Below, piece by piece: positions 1 to 13,887 of a stretch of DNA of 64,000 bases (positions are counted from its first letter, which is position 1; every line of letters begins with the position of its first letter). Origin of the DNA: Cloeon dipterum (Eukaryota > Arthropoda > Insecta > Ephemeroptera > Baetidae). The notes below the pieces were generated by a model. It searched no databases, was not told where the DNA came from, and was given only the letters and a program-made list of their open reading frames with translations. The translations under genes and the position numbers were made by a program. Location: positions 20,419,681 through 20,483,680 of the forward strand of contig NC_088786.1 of the NCBI RefSeq assembly GCF_949628265.1. Direction: 5' to 3'.

Positions 1-3000
1 GACTGTCATTATGCCGAGAGAGGAGGGAAGAGTGCAACTTGAGCCAAGCCCTAAAAAGCTCAAGAAGCACAAAGGCCTTCACAAGGCACAGCAGGTAAAA
101 TTTTTCACAGCCATGTAAAGAGGCTTGATACTGCAAATGCCTGGAAAATCCTTGTTTCCAACAGCGGGGTCCAGATGGGTGATAAAATTGGTTCCCACTG
201 CGCAGATCCAAGATGGCATCTGAATGTGGGAAGCAAAAAGCTCTCTTTGGATTCCTGTGCGAGTGTCAAGTGTTTGTTTTTACAGTCGAAAAGACACAAT
301 TATTAGTACAAATAATGCAAATTATGTCACAATATTGACGAAAACTTAGTTCTTTTCGCGCATTTTCACGTGACCGTTTTTTCGCGACATACTCCACCGG
401 ACGCCATATCTGCGCGTCGCACGAATCTGGCCCCCGCTGGTTTCGAAAGCATAAACTAATCCCTAGAAATTCAGTTGAAGTCAAACTTAGCCTAAATATT
501 TGAGAAAAGTGGCTGCAAATTTAGCATGTATTTCAAATGGCGTGAACTCTCTCCCAACTTGAAATCTTTTTTATTTCATTCAAAGTTTCCTGAACATTTG
601 GAAAAACACCAACAAAAGGAATCAAAATATGGTCAATCTCTTTATATTTACGAGAAAATTTGCAAAATTTGAATTTTAACTGTAGCAAGGTCCAAGATCG
701 AAAAACTAGTGTCACTCCCAATCTGGTTATATATAAAAAAATTGTTTCCAGCCTGGAAGACCGCTGCGCACGTCGCAGTTGTTTGCTCAGGACAATGGTG
801 CCTCTTTCACAAAGGACATGACTGACCGATTTGACGTGATTTTGGGCATTGCTGCGAAACGCGCTCCACCCGTCAAGCCCATGCACCCAGCTGCAGTCAA
901 AAACACCAAGCTGCCAGCGATCCTGGCCGAGCAGGGCATCAACTTTGACCAGCCGCTCACGCCCATCGAGGTCATCCTCAAGCGCAACGAGAAGATCAAC
1001 AAGGTCAAACACCAACAGAATAACGTGAGCCAACCTGCGATTGCATGGCTTACTTTATAATCTGTCTGAATTTCTACTTCATTGGGAAATGGATATCTTT
1101 TAAACTCTAGGGTTGAAAGACGAATTTCACATCGCAAGCATGGAGTGCAAAAAAATTAATAGAATGTTAAGGGAACCCTGGATTCATTCTGCTATTGACA
1201 AGGAATTTTTTGCCTCAAATGTGTCGACTCCGAGAGTTACAATAAGACCACTGCCAAAGTTATGAATTAGAATATGAGTTTGACGTCTTTTTGGTATTCC
1301 CTTGTAATATATTTTACAAGGGGCAATTTTTATCCAATCATGGTGAAATTCCGCATTCAGATTCTTCATGGCAAGATCGTTATTAAAATTTTTTAAGAGC
1401 ATGAATGTGTAATTCTTATAAATTGAAAAAAGCTAACGTCAGAGGCGCCTGAAGTAATCTTTATTCTTTATGATAAAATCTCCGAGAATTTGGGAAATTA
1501 ATTAACGACTCATCAACCGATTTGTACAATTAAGGGGAATCTTGAAAACAAAGCTAGATTGAAAATTTTGTACTGGCGGTAAACATTACAATAGTGAAAT
1601 CGTTTGAGGTAAAATTTTTGCATGCCAGGGTGGATCAAACTGACTATTAATTTTGTCTCATTGAAATTTCTCAAGCTTGAATAATTTCTAATTTTCAGCT
1701 GGCCGAACATTATCGCCTGCAAAACCAAGTTCAATCAGGCGGACAGGTAGCAAAGTTGGTCAGTGGCCAGGCTGCGAGCACTTCTTCATCCTCGTCCCCA
1801 GCGTCCTCCGTGGCCGCGATGGCCGTGTCGTCACCGGCATCATCCCCGGCGACACCACCTCCAAACGCCAGCACTTCCAACAGTGGCGTCGCGCCGGTCG
1901 TGGTCAACATCTCGCAGCACCCTACGGCGGTATCGCAGACCGTAACAGGGGCCGTCGCGACCGCCTCCGCTCAGGCCTCCGGGGGCGGCGCCACTCTGCA
2001 GAGTGTCAGCCAGCAGATCCGTTCGCCGCGCACGACGGTGGCGTTGACCGTACAGTCGCCAGGTGGGAATTTGGTGCCAGTCACACAGATTCCGGTCCAG
2101 CAGGCCCAGCGCTTCACCACCGCCAGTCTGGTCGCATCACACAATGCAGGCAAAGGTAGGTCTTTTTTATTTAATTTATAAGTCTTTAAGAACTCACATT
2201 TTTAAGTCAAAAAAAGTCATTTTCAAAAATAAAAAACTGGTTATTTTCAACTGTCTGTCCTTAATTTAAAACTTCATTTTTTATCACTCGTAGCTGATTT
2301 TAAAATATCAAACAATTAATACTAATTTATATAGCACAATTAATTATAAGGTAGAAACAGTAGTTCAAATTTTCTCTATAATCTTGGAACTTCTTGATGA
2401 AAGTTTAGTTGATTTTAAAAGTGCCTTCACATAAATGCATGAACTTTAGCATAAATCAAAGCATAGAAAATCTCTTTAATTTACGATCTAACTTTGTGAA
2501 GGTGGAACGCTGGTGTCTGGCAAGAGCCTGACGCAAGCACAGGTGAACAGCCTGTTCCGGCAGCAGCAACTCTTGCAGCAGAAGAAGCTGCAGGCGGCGG
2601 CGGCGGCCGCAGCTGCCAACGCCGAAGCCGGAGGGTCCGTGACCGCAACCAGGACCGCCACAAGTATGTTAATTATTTCTAATCTCTTCTTCGAAACTAG
2701 ATAACCGATTTTGGGATGATCGTTCCAGTAGCAAGCTCATCCGGAGGGACGGCGACCATCGTCAGCCAGAAGGCTGGTGCACAAGGAGCGGCGGGAACTG
2801 CGTCGCTCACCGCGCTCCAGCTCCACCAACGCACTCCTGTGAGCATTTTTTTAATATCTGGTCACATGTTCTTTATTTTTCTCTTTTTTGTAGAAAATTT
2901 AATAGTTTGCTTTTGAGATCTGCGCTAATTTACCAAGGATCGATAGCTGGCAAAATTCTGAAGGGAAATCAAAAATTTTTCCTTCCAGAATTTTACTAGC

Positions 3001-4835
3001 TGAAAAGCTTGTTAACAATTTATGTTTCATAACATGGCCTGCTTGTGCCTCTCTATCTTTTTTTCTGTTTTTAAAATAAATTTTTATGAATTGAAGATCC
3101 AGTACCAGAAGCCAACAAGCATTGTGGCGGCCGGGAAAGGAGCAAGGACTATGTCAGAGGCTGACTTAAACATCCTGCTCAAGCGGCAAATGTTGCATAA
3201 CCAAAAGCCGGCAGCCGCTGGTACAACGGCCACGTCGTCAGGTGCCAGTTCACCGGCACAAATCCAGGCTTCGGGCAGCACCTCCTCCCCTCAACTCACC
3301 CCACAAACCGTGCAGGTACCTAGATTCTTCCGCTTGGTGTGTTTTTCAAAATGAAATTAGCCAAAAACAATCTTCGACCATTGTTAAACCTATTTTCATC
3401 ATTTTTTTATCAGAAAACTTGACAAATGGTAATTTATATTCAGATTACATTTTAACAAAACGTATTTCTTTTTGCAGTTCAAAACGGCCGTGGCTCCGAC
3501 AGCTCGGGCGGGCGCCAATACTCAGCAGCAGGTGCGCCAAATGATGATCGCCCAACGAAAATTGCCTCAAGGAAAGGTTAGTGACTACTCTTAAATTTCA
3601 TAACACCCTATAAGCGACCGCCGTCCAACTTCCAATAACTCAAAAGCTCATAAAAAATTAATTCACCAGTAATCGGAAATTTTCCCAACCACAATTTCTT
3701 TTCTCGGTAATATTAATTGTTTTCTAATGCGTCATAGGTGATACTGCAAGGCAACCAGAAGCACATATCGGCGGTGACGATGCAGCAGCTGCAGGTGTTA
3801 AGGCCTGGCGGCGGCAATTCTCCGATTGTGACGCACGCGGTCGTGACGAAAAACGTGGGCGGCTCGGTGCAGCGAGTAATACCCGTGGGCACGACCACCG
3901 GCAACCCGCAGCTCAAGCAGCAGACCTTCCAGGTACGCGTTGCCTCCGATTCCAAAGTGAATCTGATTCCACGCTCGACTGCTCAGGTGGTCACGGCGGG
4001 AGGGCAGCAGATCACTGGCCGATCCGGCAACCAAGTGCTCACCTTCCAAGACGCCTCCATCAGGCAACCTGTCAGCGTCACCCTGTCCAACAGGGCCGGC
4101 GTCTCTCCCGCGCAAACGCAAGCGCTCATATCGCAGGTCAGCCTCGATTTTGGAATTTTCGCACACTTTGAAAGTTCCAAAAGCTTTGAGGTTATGTGCG
4201 AATCAATTTGAATAGTTTTTCCTCCTGTTTATTTTTATCATGGTGGCGAACTAAGGTTTTTTCGATCTATTGGCCTGGTGAAAATGGACAATTATAACAT
4301 TTTGACCAATTGCCACCAGTGGGAGAATAATATTGGCACGAGGTGAAGCAAACTCAACGAAATTTTCGTCAGAAACTTATAAAAACTGAATTCTGGAGTA
4401 AATTTCGTTGATTTTGCTTAACGTCATACCAATGTTGTCCTTCAACCTGTTACATTTCGTCATTAGTTTTTATTATGCAGAATTGTTCATTTTAATCGAA
4501 GGCTGAAAAAAATATTGGAAACCAGAAGGTGGTCTTTAAAGACTAGCCTCTCCAGCTCAAATGAAAAATGTGATGATTTGTCTTAATTAAAAACGGTTTT
4601 TTAGGTGACTGCAGCGTTAAACAACAGCCCAACCATCCTCCGGCAGGGTTTCATTCCTGGCCAGGGTCCAGTGCGGATCACTTCTCCTAGCCTGATCCAA
4701 CAGCAGAAGCAGGCGACAGCCACGGTGACTGCTGCGGCGACCCAAGACAACACTACGGCGACAGCGTCTACGTCCGCTGCACCGACCACAGCGTCTCCAG
4801 CCGCGCAACAACAGCAGAATCCAAGCACGGATTGA
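1..4835 (+). CDS. dom: Domino / EP400-type SWR1-class chromatin remodeler, C-terminal part (partial)
   Basis: This is the C-terminal portion of the Domino/EP400 subunit of the nuclear NuA4/TIP60 and SWR1-type complex that exchanges histone H2A variants. My exons are 1-94, 752-1024, 1699-2155, 2502-2663, 2729-2838, 3097-3315, 3478-3576, 3738-4136 and 4605-4835, stop included; phases agree throughout and give 680 visible residues. The recognisable block is in the second and third exons: LRTSQLFAQDN, then AEQGINFDQPLTP, then a basic helix and LAEHYRLQNQ, as in the region of EP400/Domino that follows the SANT domain. The rest is low-complexity Gln/Ala/Ser/Thr with QQQ and poly-Ala runs, typical of the EP400 tail. 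The helicase, HSA and SANT domains lie upstream of the window. Family assignment is by recognition; the exact acceptors at 2728 and 3096 each have an in-frame alternative 3-6 nt downstream. Confidence 0.82.
486..629 (+). repeat. Dispersed repeat family, copy A
   Basis: Shares AAAGTGG.TGCAAA.TTAGCATG, ATTTCAAATGG, ACTTGAAATCTT..TTATTTC and GGAAT.AAAAT in order with copies B, C and D. Lies in a domino intron. Confidence 0.6.
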
Positions 4836-6504
4836 ATGAATTTCCTTCTGGCGGAATTTTAAACTCAATTTAAAAAACGAGTGGTATATAGTTAGATGTT
4901 TACGTTTAAATGGCCAGAGAGAGGCTCATTGCGATCCTTAATATTTATTCTTTCGTGAATTTGGAATTGAATGTTGCTTTTTATTGGAATAAAAAGTGCA
5001 GCCAATTTGATTGCGTTTTCTTCGCAACCCAATTAACTTTTTACTTTAGTTTTGAAAGTCGCAAGAGGTTTTTGTGTAAACTATTGCTTTATTCACTTTT
5101 GTTCTACACACGACGTTTGTAGAATTAAGGTAACAAATCTCCGACAATACCTTAGTAGAATAAAAGGTTTAATTGAAATGGCATTTCTCAGGCAGTAATT
5201 AAATCGCATGTAGATTTATGTACACAATAGCATTCACGAATGGATAGAATATACGTACAATAAACTGCGCTCGATTATACTCTGTGTTGTGTGTATGTTT
5301 TGTGATTAGCATGCAAACACAAATGTAATATAATGTTTATATGACGTCCACTTCTCAACATCAATCAAATAAAAATTGATCATTATTTACATCGCACTGA
5401 ATGTTACAGTTTCATTTCATTACTTGAAAAAGGACTCAGAAATGAGTTTTCCTGCACAAGGTACGCAGAATTTAATTAATAGGTGCGCGTTTCGGCAGCA
5501 GCAGCAGCAAATCCCGGCTTTAAGATCGTCCACCTCGAAAAGGCACTTTCTAACGGCTCGGCCTCCTGATCAGTTCGTCAGCTGGTTGTTACTATCACAC
5601 AATCAAAATTCACTAGAACTCAATAGCTACCACTTTCGATTTCCCTAACGATTTATTTTAAAAGGTTCAAAGGAAAGGGGTTGCTTTATTAGAAAAAAAC
5701 AGCATTATTATTTGTACCATACTTTGCGGAAAGAAAAAAAATAAAATATTTCTACTGATTTGTTACCCCTTAAACAAGTATTGTCCATCAAATGACTCGA
5801 CAAAATATAGGAATGGGAAAATCAGATTAAGAAATGAAAATAATCCATTTTCTCTCCTGTCATAATTAAAAAACCATTAAAATCACTCCTCTTTAGTGAA
5901 ATATTACCGGACATGTGCAAACTGAAAAATATAATTAGATAATAAGATCAACTAAAATTTCATAATATCAAAGAACCATTGGAATTTTCGAAATCAGCTT
6001 ACAGCGCTGAACAAAGAATGTGGCCATATTGTGACGTCATCAGTGTTATGGCCACTATGTTTCTTTTTTGGTTCAAATTGCAAAATCTAAAAATCGCTAT
6101 AAAAATTGACCACCCTGACAAGTGATGACGTCAAAAAATCTCTCTTTATCCAGTGTTTATGACAAACGTTGCGTCCAATACCAAAAATTCCAACTGCACT
6201 GATTTTAATAAATTTTAGCTTCAAATAAAAATTTAATTTTTCATCACACATCATGTCCTTCAAACTTAAGCTAATTTTGAGATAAATCAACTGATCAATC
6301 TCGTCAAGTTCAATTTAAAAATTTGCAATGAATAGGGATTCATTTCACATGATAGCCTAAATAAATCGATTAGCCAGCTTGCTGTCGAGACCTGAGGGGG
6401 CTTGCCGACCTGATATTCAACACACGAACCAGCACGAAAGGGCCAACGTGTTTCTTTCAAAAAGGTATCACAATTGATTGCAAGTCCGGTGCAGCGGCGG
6501 GAAA
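4836..6504. other. domino 3' UTR and convergent intergenic spacer
   Basis: The domino 3' UTR runs to about 5280. The remainder is the gap between two convergent genes and holds no ORF I believe. A short fold-back around 6015-6160 has TGACGTCATCA near 6032 and its complement near 6125. Confidence 0.5.
5259..5264 (+). terminator. dom: Poly(A) signal of domino
   Basis: AATAAA followed within 30 nt by a GT-rich stretch (TGTGTTGTGTGTATGTTTTGTG). This gives a 3' UTR of about 440 nt after the stop at 4835. Earlier AATAAA hexamers at 4988 and 5159 lack such a downstream element and may be minor sites. Confidence 0.6.
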
Positions 6505-9500
6505 CTACGTCGAGTTGAGGCGCCGGTACGACTCGATCAGCTCCGTGTTGTTAAGGAAGGCTTGCGTTATCTGGTGGCTGTCGTGCTGCTGCACGGCACT
6601 GATGATCGAGCCGATCTGCTGCACCACCTGTGACGTCTGCTGCTCGCCCCCCTGCTGCTGCTGCTGGCCCCCGCCCCCCGTCACTATCTGCTGCACATCG
6701 TGCTGTTGCTGTTGCTGCTGCTGCTGCTGGACAACTGAGGAGCTTTCTTGCTGCCCGCCGCCACCTCCGTCTTGGATCACCAGCAGCGTTTCTGTCTGGT
6801 CAGGCTCATTTTTCACCTGCTAACAAAAAGACAGTGATTTTTGTTGACGGTATTAAATCTGTGGTATAGATAAACACAAGGTTAGGGCTCAATGTTGCAT
6901 TTTCTTACCACCTGCTTTTTAATGCTGGTTTTTTTACCACATTTGAGCCCAAGAGATATGAGATACATTTTTAAAATATTTTCCTAGCAAAAAATCTCAG
7001 TTTAGCGATTTTTAAATTCTTCTGTTATGGAGTTAATAATTTATAAAAATTAATGCTATTCCTGCCCCCAATTTCACCAGAATTTGCTGTCTATCCATAG
7101 CATAAGCCAAAATCCTGGACAAAAAAAAATGCCAAATGGCTCCACTTGTGGAAATTAATTCAGGATGGCTAGCTATTAGTGAAATTTTGCAATAAACAAA
7201 TTTAATAACCCGCATCACAACAAAATCAAATTACCTCTGACTTTACCGGCGCTTTCCTATTGTGCCTGTGCTGGTGGGTGATTAGGTACTGCTTCTGGGC
7301 AAACTTCTTGCCGCAAGTCTCGCAGACGAAGGGCTGGTCCTTGGAGTGCGAGGCAATGTGGATTTGGTAGTAGTGCTTGACGACAAAGCTCTTGCCACAC
7401 GTCTGGCAAACGAACGGGCCCGCGATTCCGTGGGTCTTGCGGTGCTTCAGCAGGTTGTCCTTGCGCGAGAACGACTTGCCACACATTTCGCACGAGTGCA
7501 GCTTCTCACCAGTGTGCGACGACAGGTGCCGCACCAGGTGCTCCTTGCGCGAGAACGACTTGCTGCACGTTGTGCACGCGAACGGCCGCTCGCCAGTGTG
7601 CAGCTTGCTGTGCTGGAACAGGTGCTCCTTCCGCCGGAAAATCTGAAATTGAAAATTGAAATTATAAATGCTGTGTTTTCTATAAAAATTCTTCTTGAAC
7701 AGAGGAGTTTATTTCAAAATTGGCCAATTTCAAAATTGCGGAAAATTCTAGTTGTTTTTCAGGGGGAATTTGTACCCTTAACGGATTAATTCAAATTTCT
7801 ATAATTTTAAGACAGTTAAATATTCCTTTTTGCAAAAATAATACTCGGATTACACGCGTTCTAAAGTTGCAGGTAGGTGTTCCTTCCGCTCTAGCATGCA
7901 ATTTGTCCACTCAAATATGTAGTCTTTTAAGAAATTTAAATTTTTCAATCTAGCTTCATTTCCGACTTCGAGTTTTGAAGCCAAACTTAAGCATGACGTC
8001 TTAAGGGAATTTTTATAATATTTTTGAGAATTGGGAATATCAACCCAATTAAATTAGTCTTGTTGAGAGGAGGATCTATACCAAAAATCATAGATTGAAT
8101 AAAAATTGGATTTTAAACTGATTTGTTTTCTAAAAAAACATATTTGTTAATTTCGTAACTCAAAAATAGTGCTAGATTGAAAACTTAGGACTATGAAAAC
8201 GTGAAAAGCAAACACATTTTAGTTGGAAAAATGCATGCTAAACAGGAACGAAGCCAAGATTCCCTTTAAAGTAATTAAATTTAAAAATCCTCCAACTCGC
8301 GGTTCCCTGTGCCTGTCGCTAATGGAGGAAATTTACCTTTCCGCAAGTTTGGCATGGGAATGGTCCGCCCGGTTGCAATTCGTTGTTGCTTTTGCTGTTT
8401 CCAGCCCTTGCCTTTTTGCTCGGCGAGGTGGTGGACGCGGTCGTCGAGTTAGCCGCGGGAGCGGCTGCGATTGTGATGGTGTTCATGCATGCGTGGTTCA
8501 CCAGCTCCTCCTGGCTGTCAAAGGTCTTGCAGCAGCGGCCGCAGATCTGCACCACCTCGCGCAATACCTTTGACTCGTCTTCTTCGCTCAGGCCCGTGCC
8601 CGTGATCACGCTTGTGCCGTCCGCCAGAACGGGAATCACCGTTTTCATCTTCAGGAACTCGCCGATTTGTGCGATGGAAGACCTTAACCATCAAAAGGGA
8701 ATTTAGATTAAGCTCTGAAATGATCTTTTTAGAAGAGATTTAAAAATACAGTTTTTGCTCAATTCTGCGGTTATTTGGTTTTAAGACACGGTTTAATGAG
8801 ACAAATCAATTGGTGGGTCCTTTTTGACGTTCCGGAAAAAAATTCCCCATAAGGTTTAGTTCCGAGCTATGGAAGATTTTAATGATGAACCGTGAAGAAT
8901 AAAACTATGATGAATCAGAAAGCTAATGAAATTTTCTATATTTTACATTTTAGCAAAAATTCATCCATATCATCTCAACAAAAAAATATGCTTGTTGAAA
9001 ATGTCAAAATTAAGAAAATTTAATTGTTCTCAAAGTACAAGATGGATGTACATGACCTGGTAGTCAGCTCAGATAATTTCAAAACATTATCCAAAACTGT
9101 TAATGAGCCATAAGCCAATATCCCAGCAAAAGTCTAAAATCTACAAACTTTTCCAGGACATAAAAAAGACCCACCGATCAAGTCGTCTTGTTAAGTGTAG
9201 TCTGCCTATAAAATATCGTCACAATTGAATTAAATCTGGTTTCACAATTCGACTTTGAATCATCTCCTGTGTTAAATCCCCTGAGGAATTTAAGCCTTCA
9301 GAGCCCCATAAATCATAAGCAAATAATTTCCTCATAACTCATGGGAAATAAATAAAATTGAAGTTTACATACCTAGAAAGGGCATTTTGTTCCTCCGTGG
9401 TGGAGGTAGTGACGCTCCTGAGGAACCCATCCTTGTCTTTGATGAAACCAAACTCCATCAGCATGTCCTGGCTGGCGGAGAAAGTGATCGGCGTCTGCTG

Positions 9501-12489
9501 GATTGCGATTTGAATGTTTGGGTCAAGGCCCATCACCTCTGCCGACCGCTTCACACCACGATCGTCGATTTCCTGCACAACAGCCTGCACCACGGGCTGC
9601 AAATTTATTCATTTAAGACCAATCAAGGAAAATCCATCACTTCAAATTTCCATGACCCTAAAAAATATCCCGACAGACACATACCTGGATAGACTGTTCC
9701 TGCGGCTGTTCCTTGATGGTGTCCCTGGCGTCATTGGTGGCCTCGGCGACCACCCTGTTGTACTGGAGGGCGGCGGCCGAGGTGCGGATAACGGGCGCTT
9801 CCTCGATGATTGTTGCGATCCCGGCAGCCTGCACCAGCGAGTTGAGCCCGTCGTTCAGCGACTTTCCGTTCTGAACCACCTCCTGGATCACCGCTTGCTG
9901 CTGTTGGACTTGTTGCTGCTGTTGTTGTACTACTACATGTTGCTGCTTATCTTCTTTGGTGCTGTACTTGGCCACGGTTTCATCTTTCACATAGACCTAA
10001 AAATCAGAAAATTAACAAAGGAAGCAAGCATACCTTCCGAAATTAAGTATATTTTTGCATCAGGCATGTTAACTTTTATGAAAGTATAGGTAAATGACCG
10101 ATGAAACGTTTATGTCTAGCACTATTGGTGAGTTACGGAGGCAAACATTAGTATCAGTTGTTCAGCATTCCAAATATGAATGGTTCTAGTGTAGTTATTT
10201 ATTTTAAAAACGTTTCATTGGCATTATGTACAACTTAGTGGTTTTTCAGAGAGTGTTAAATGAACCACCAATCGTGTCGTCATTATCAGGGGGAATGTAA
10301 AAACTAAAAATCCGCGCGATTGAACAAAAATTGGTATTGAAATTAAATCTTAAGATTAACAAAAAAATTGTCTGGTCAGTTCACCTTCAGTTCATTCTAT
10401 TTAAAAAAAATAATTCAAGCAAAATGTATAAAGGTAAATAATGTTACGGAATTCTACTGAAAATCCATTTAAAAAAATTAATAAATGTAAAGGGTCGGCT
10501 TGCTCACCTTTCCGTCCTTTGCAAGGTCTTCAGAGTACTTCATGGAGGTAAAGTAACTGTCAAGCATGGCCTCAGCGTTGATGCACGACTCTCTGAACTC
10601 GTAGAAGGACTCGATTTTTTCCACGCATGAGCCGCAGATAATTTTTGGCAGGGAATCTTCATCGTGAATCTAAAAATTCAATAAAAATAGCTTCAACTTC
10701 GTGTCATCACACAATGAAGATTTCATCGATTTGAAAGCTAGCTGTCTCTCAAGTTTTTTTTTGTTTTTAGGTATGATTACAAAAAATACAAGAATTCGGT
10801 ATATTTAATTTTCTTTATTCAAGAGCATTATTTCTCTTTCGAGCAGTTTGAGATAAATTTGGAAGGGAATTGGACGCAATATTTTGCTAAATTACATGCT
10901 AAGAGGAAAGACTAACGATGAAAAAATAGATAGACTTTTTATTATCTTTAAATTTTCACCTACCGACCAACTTTATAATCCTTAACATCGTTAACAACAT
11001 GTCAGATAAAAAAATGTCAAAGCCAAAGGTCAATGTCTTCTTCAAAAACATTTTTTTCAAAATTTAGATTTTTCAGGGGGATTCAAATTTGTTCAGACAG
11101 AGCCAAAATACAGCCCGTGAAATTCTGCAAAAGTGTACCAAGTTTAACAGTGGCAATCGCGATAGTTATGTGGCAATCTTAGATTTAAGCGATTTAATCA
11201 TAAATTCGGCTGGAGGCCGCTGTGCCGTGTATTACCCTTTAATGTACATAGCATTGATGAAACAAGATTAACCGAGTCAAATTTCCTTAAGCATACTATT
11301 ATAAACCAAATGAAACCATTTTCGATCAAGGGTCCGACCCTGACGCGACTCTGAATATCAAAATATGAAAAATTGTCTCAAATTATCGAGTTTTATGTCA
11401 TTTCATAAAATCACAGTTCTGATTTTTATATAAATTAAAGGTGGTAATTTTTCACACGTTAAATTATTTATTTAATCTATTTATTTAATTTGTAACAGGA
11501 AGTCTTAAAAAAATTACATTAATAAATCATTTCAAAAAGCAAATATCACATTACAAATAATGTTAAATTAATTTCTGACAATTGGTGAAATTGATAAGTG
11601 CCAATTATCATAATTTTGTATCCACCGCAGCTCAAAGTGAAGTATGTAATCGACCTTTCGCTTAATTAACAATCAGACTTGAGGCACGCCGCGCGTTTCC
11701 ATGGAAGTGGGGGGACTGTTTTCGTCTCGCCGCGGCAGAATTGTATGGCACGCAAATTAAATATAAAACAGAGAGGAATTGCACCGCCGCTGCGTATTGA
11801 TTAATCACGACGCTGGCTCGCAGCAGCAGCAGCAGCAGCCAATCCAGCCGCAACCTGATTAACCGTTTTAATAGGCGCAATTTTTCCGAATCTAAACCTG
11901 CAATTTTCGGAATATAATTGTAGTCAATTTGAACGGCGTATGAAATATGAGCGAAAGGAGCCAAAAGAACGCACTCGTCGCGCAAAAATTAGCAAAGACG
12001 CGAGTCAAGGTCACGCAGGCGGCCACCCGACGGCCGTGGCCGCCGTTCCCCTCACGGCGTGAGAACGAGACTTGTCCCAGGTCATGGGGCGACAGACGCA
12101 CCTTGCTCGAGATTCGGGCTCAGAAACCCCTCGCGAATTTGCAACATTTCGAGTTCGGCTCGACGACACGGGCCGACATTTTAGGCTCGGGCCGACGGCG
12201 GCGGCGGATTTGCGAGGGGCTGGCGGCCGCCGCCCCCGACGGCGGCGGCGGCGGAGTCGGCTCTTTGATTACAAACATAATTAAAGGGTGGGAGACTAGC
12301 GGATGACCGCCACGCTGCCGCGCGAAGGGAGAAAATTGCATGACGAACCTGAAGGGGAAGGCAAATCTGGATCTTGGTGGGAAGTTGTCTGCGCCGACCC
12401 TCCTCGCGAAAGATGTGCACCTTCACACCCTCGCTGGAAGTGCACAGCCGGCAGAGCTCGTAGTAGTTGACCCGGCGGTAGCCAGACAT
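6505..12489 (-). CDS. ZAD-type C2H2 zinc-finger transcription factor, Gln-rich
   Basis: Seven coding exons on the minus strand: 12489-12349, 10669-10508, 9996-9685, 9596-9373, 8682-8337, 7642-7235 and 6816-6505. All phases match, giving about 634 residues. Exons 1-2 encode a ZAD domain (zinc-finger-associated domain, zf-AD), an arthropod dimerisation module: the first CxxC is in ELCRLCTSSEG and the second in IICGSCVEKIESF. Exon 3 is Gln-rich. Exon 5 has a C2HC-like finger (CGRCCKTF...HAC) and the first half of finger 1. Exon 6 completes five tandem C2H2 fingers joined by TGE-type linkers (HTGERPF, HTGEKLH). Exon 7 is another Gln/Gly-rich segment. Such proteins are nuclear, DNA-binding regulators. 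I do not recognise the orthologue; ZAD proteins are expanded in lineage-specific ways. Confidence 0.85.
10670..12348 (-). other. First intron of the ZAD gene, splitting the ZAD domain
   Basis: A 1.7-kb AT-rich intron separates the two halves of the ZAD domain in phase 0. I see no exon, RNA gene or convincing repeat inside it. A GC-richer stretch near 11640-12340 next to exon 1 probably belongs to the CpG-rich promoter and 5' region. Confidence 0.5.
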
Positions 12490-12800
12490 TGCGCCCCCGG
12501 CCCAGCACCCACTCGCCCCTGTGATGATAATTAAGTGTCGGTCCCCAACAATGATGGGTTCTCCCTGGTCTCGGCCCGATGGCTGCCCGTCTGCTGCGCT
12601 GCCCGGCCATTGCGCACGCGCCAGCTCGCCCTAGGGCTGGGTTGGTCCGCTCGCCGCGCCGCCGGACGTGACGTCACGTCGCCGCACCAACGCGCGGGCC
12701 GCAGCCGCAGCTCTACTTGCAACAGCCGCAACCAGCAACATACCAACGCCGCCGCCACCCCTGAGTCGCCCCTGCGTGTGCCCGTGTGCCGTTTGTGGCG
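12490..12800 (-). promoter_or_regulatory. CpG-rich promoter region of the ZAD gene with CRE/ATF site
   Basis: The 300 bp upstream of the ZAD start codon are sharply richer in GC and CpG than the surroundings. They contain a perfect palindromic CRE/ATF-type octamer, TGACGTCA, at 12669-12676, about 180 bp upstream of the ATG. I see no TATA box. Use of the site is inference. Confidence 0.45.
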
Positions 12801-13880
12801 CACAAATCCATTTTATTACAACAGTATACACGAAAATCATTTTAAACGGAAAAATCAATATGAGTGCTTTCACTTTTTAATCTATATGATTTGATTAAAA
12901 TTGAACGATTTTTTTACAATGAAGCTTCATGATTTATTTAAATATTTATTTTTTACAGTGCTAAATTTAGGCTTTTTTTCAGATTTTACAAGTTTGCGCA
13001 GGAGGTTGTGGAAGGCTGTTTAGTTCGTTTAAGGTTCTACTTTCCTCAAGTCTTAAATCCGATTAATTAGAATTTTCTTTATATGGATGCTAAAACAAAT
13101 TAGAGATAAATTCTCTGGTTGGATCAGGAGTAACTTGCTCCAATTTTTTTATTCTATAGTTCTTCTTTTACAATTTTAAATTTCCTGACCGTACAAGCAA
13201 ATAATGGTAAATTTCCGCTTTTATAGGAATCTTTCAAATTTTAAAATCTTTTTCAATGATTATTTATCATACTTTTTATATTTGTAATTAATAATACAAC
13301 ATTTTCTACCTTATATAAACATTTTTAACCTTTGCGGTATAAAAACACCGAAAATGGCCTTATATTTTGTAAAATATAAAATAAGTGAAGCAAATTGTGC
13401 GAAACCTTTTCAAGAGACAAGACCAATCCTTATTTAGCCTTAAACATAGTTATTATAATTTTGATTTTATGTCTGTTTAAGTGAGTTATAAGTTTTTTAA
13501 TGAAACACTAAAACGTATCGTCATATTTCCTCAAAGCATTCATAACTACGAGGGCAGAAACGCACGGGAAGTAAAAAATTTTTAATTTAATTAAATTTCA
13601 AGTGAAATTTTAAAGAATAATTATTATCAATGTAATTTTAACCGAAAAATGAAAGATTTCTCAAATTATTGTTAGTTGAAAAACAAGCATTTGTTTCGTT
13701 TTTCTCTCTATACATTATCGCTTATCATGATATTAGGTTTGATTGCTTTCAATTACCTTAAATCTTTCATTTAAGATATATTAAAATTCCCTTTCATTGA
13801 AAAGTTTCTTTGTTGAATTGCTTACTGGGTATGGAATGACAAACAAAATTTCGATTCGAATGTTAACACACAACAGGAAT
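12801..13880. other. AT-rich intergenic spacer
   Basis: About 1.1 kb of AT-rich sequence between the ZAD promoter and the Srrm234 3' end. I see no coding, RNA or repeat signal beyond simple A/T runs. Confidence 0.5.
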
Positions 13881-13881
13881 G

Positions 13882-13887
13882 TTTATT
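13882..13887 (-). terminator. Srrm234: Poly(A) signal of the eMIC-containing Srrm234 mRNA
   Basis: AATAAA on the minus strand, followed by a GT-rich tract (CCTGTTGTGTGTTAAC). It lies about 670 nt after the stop codon at 14557 and marks the likely end of the long isoform. Confidence 0.6.
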
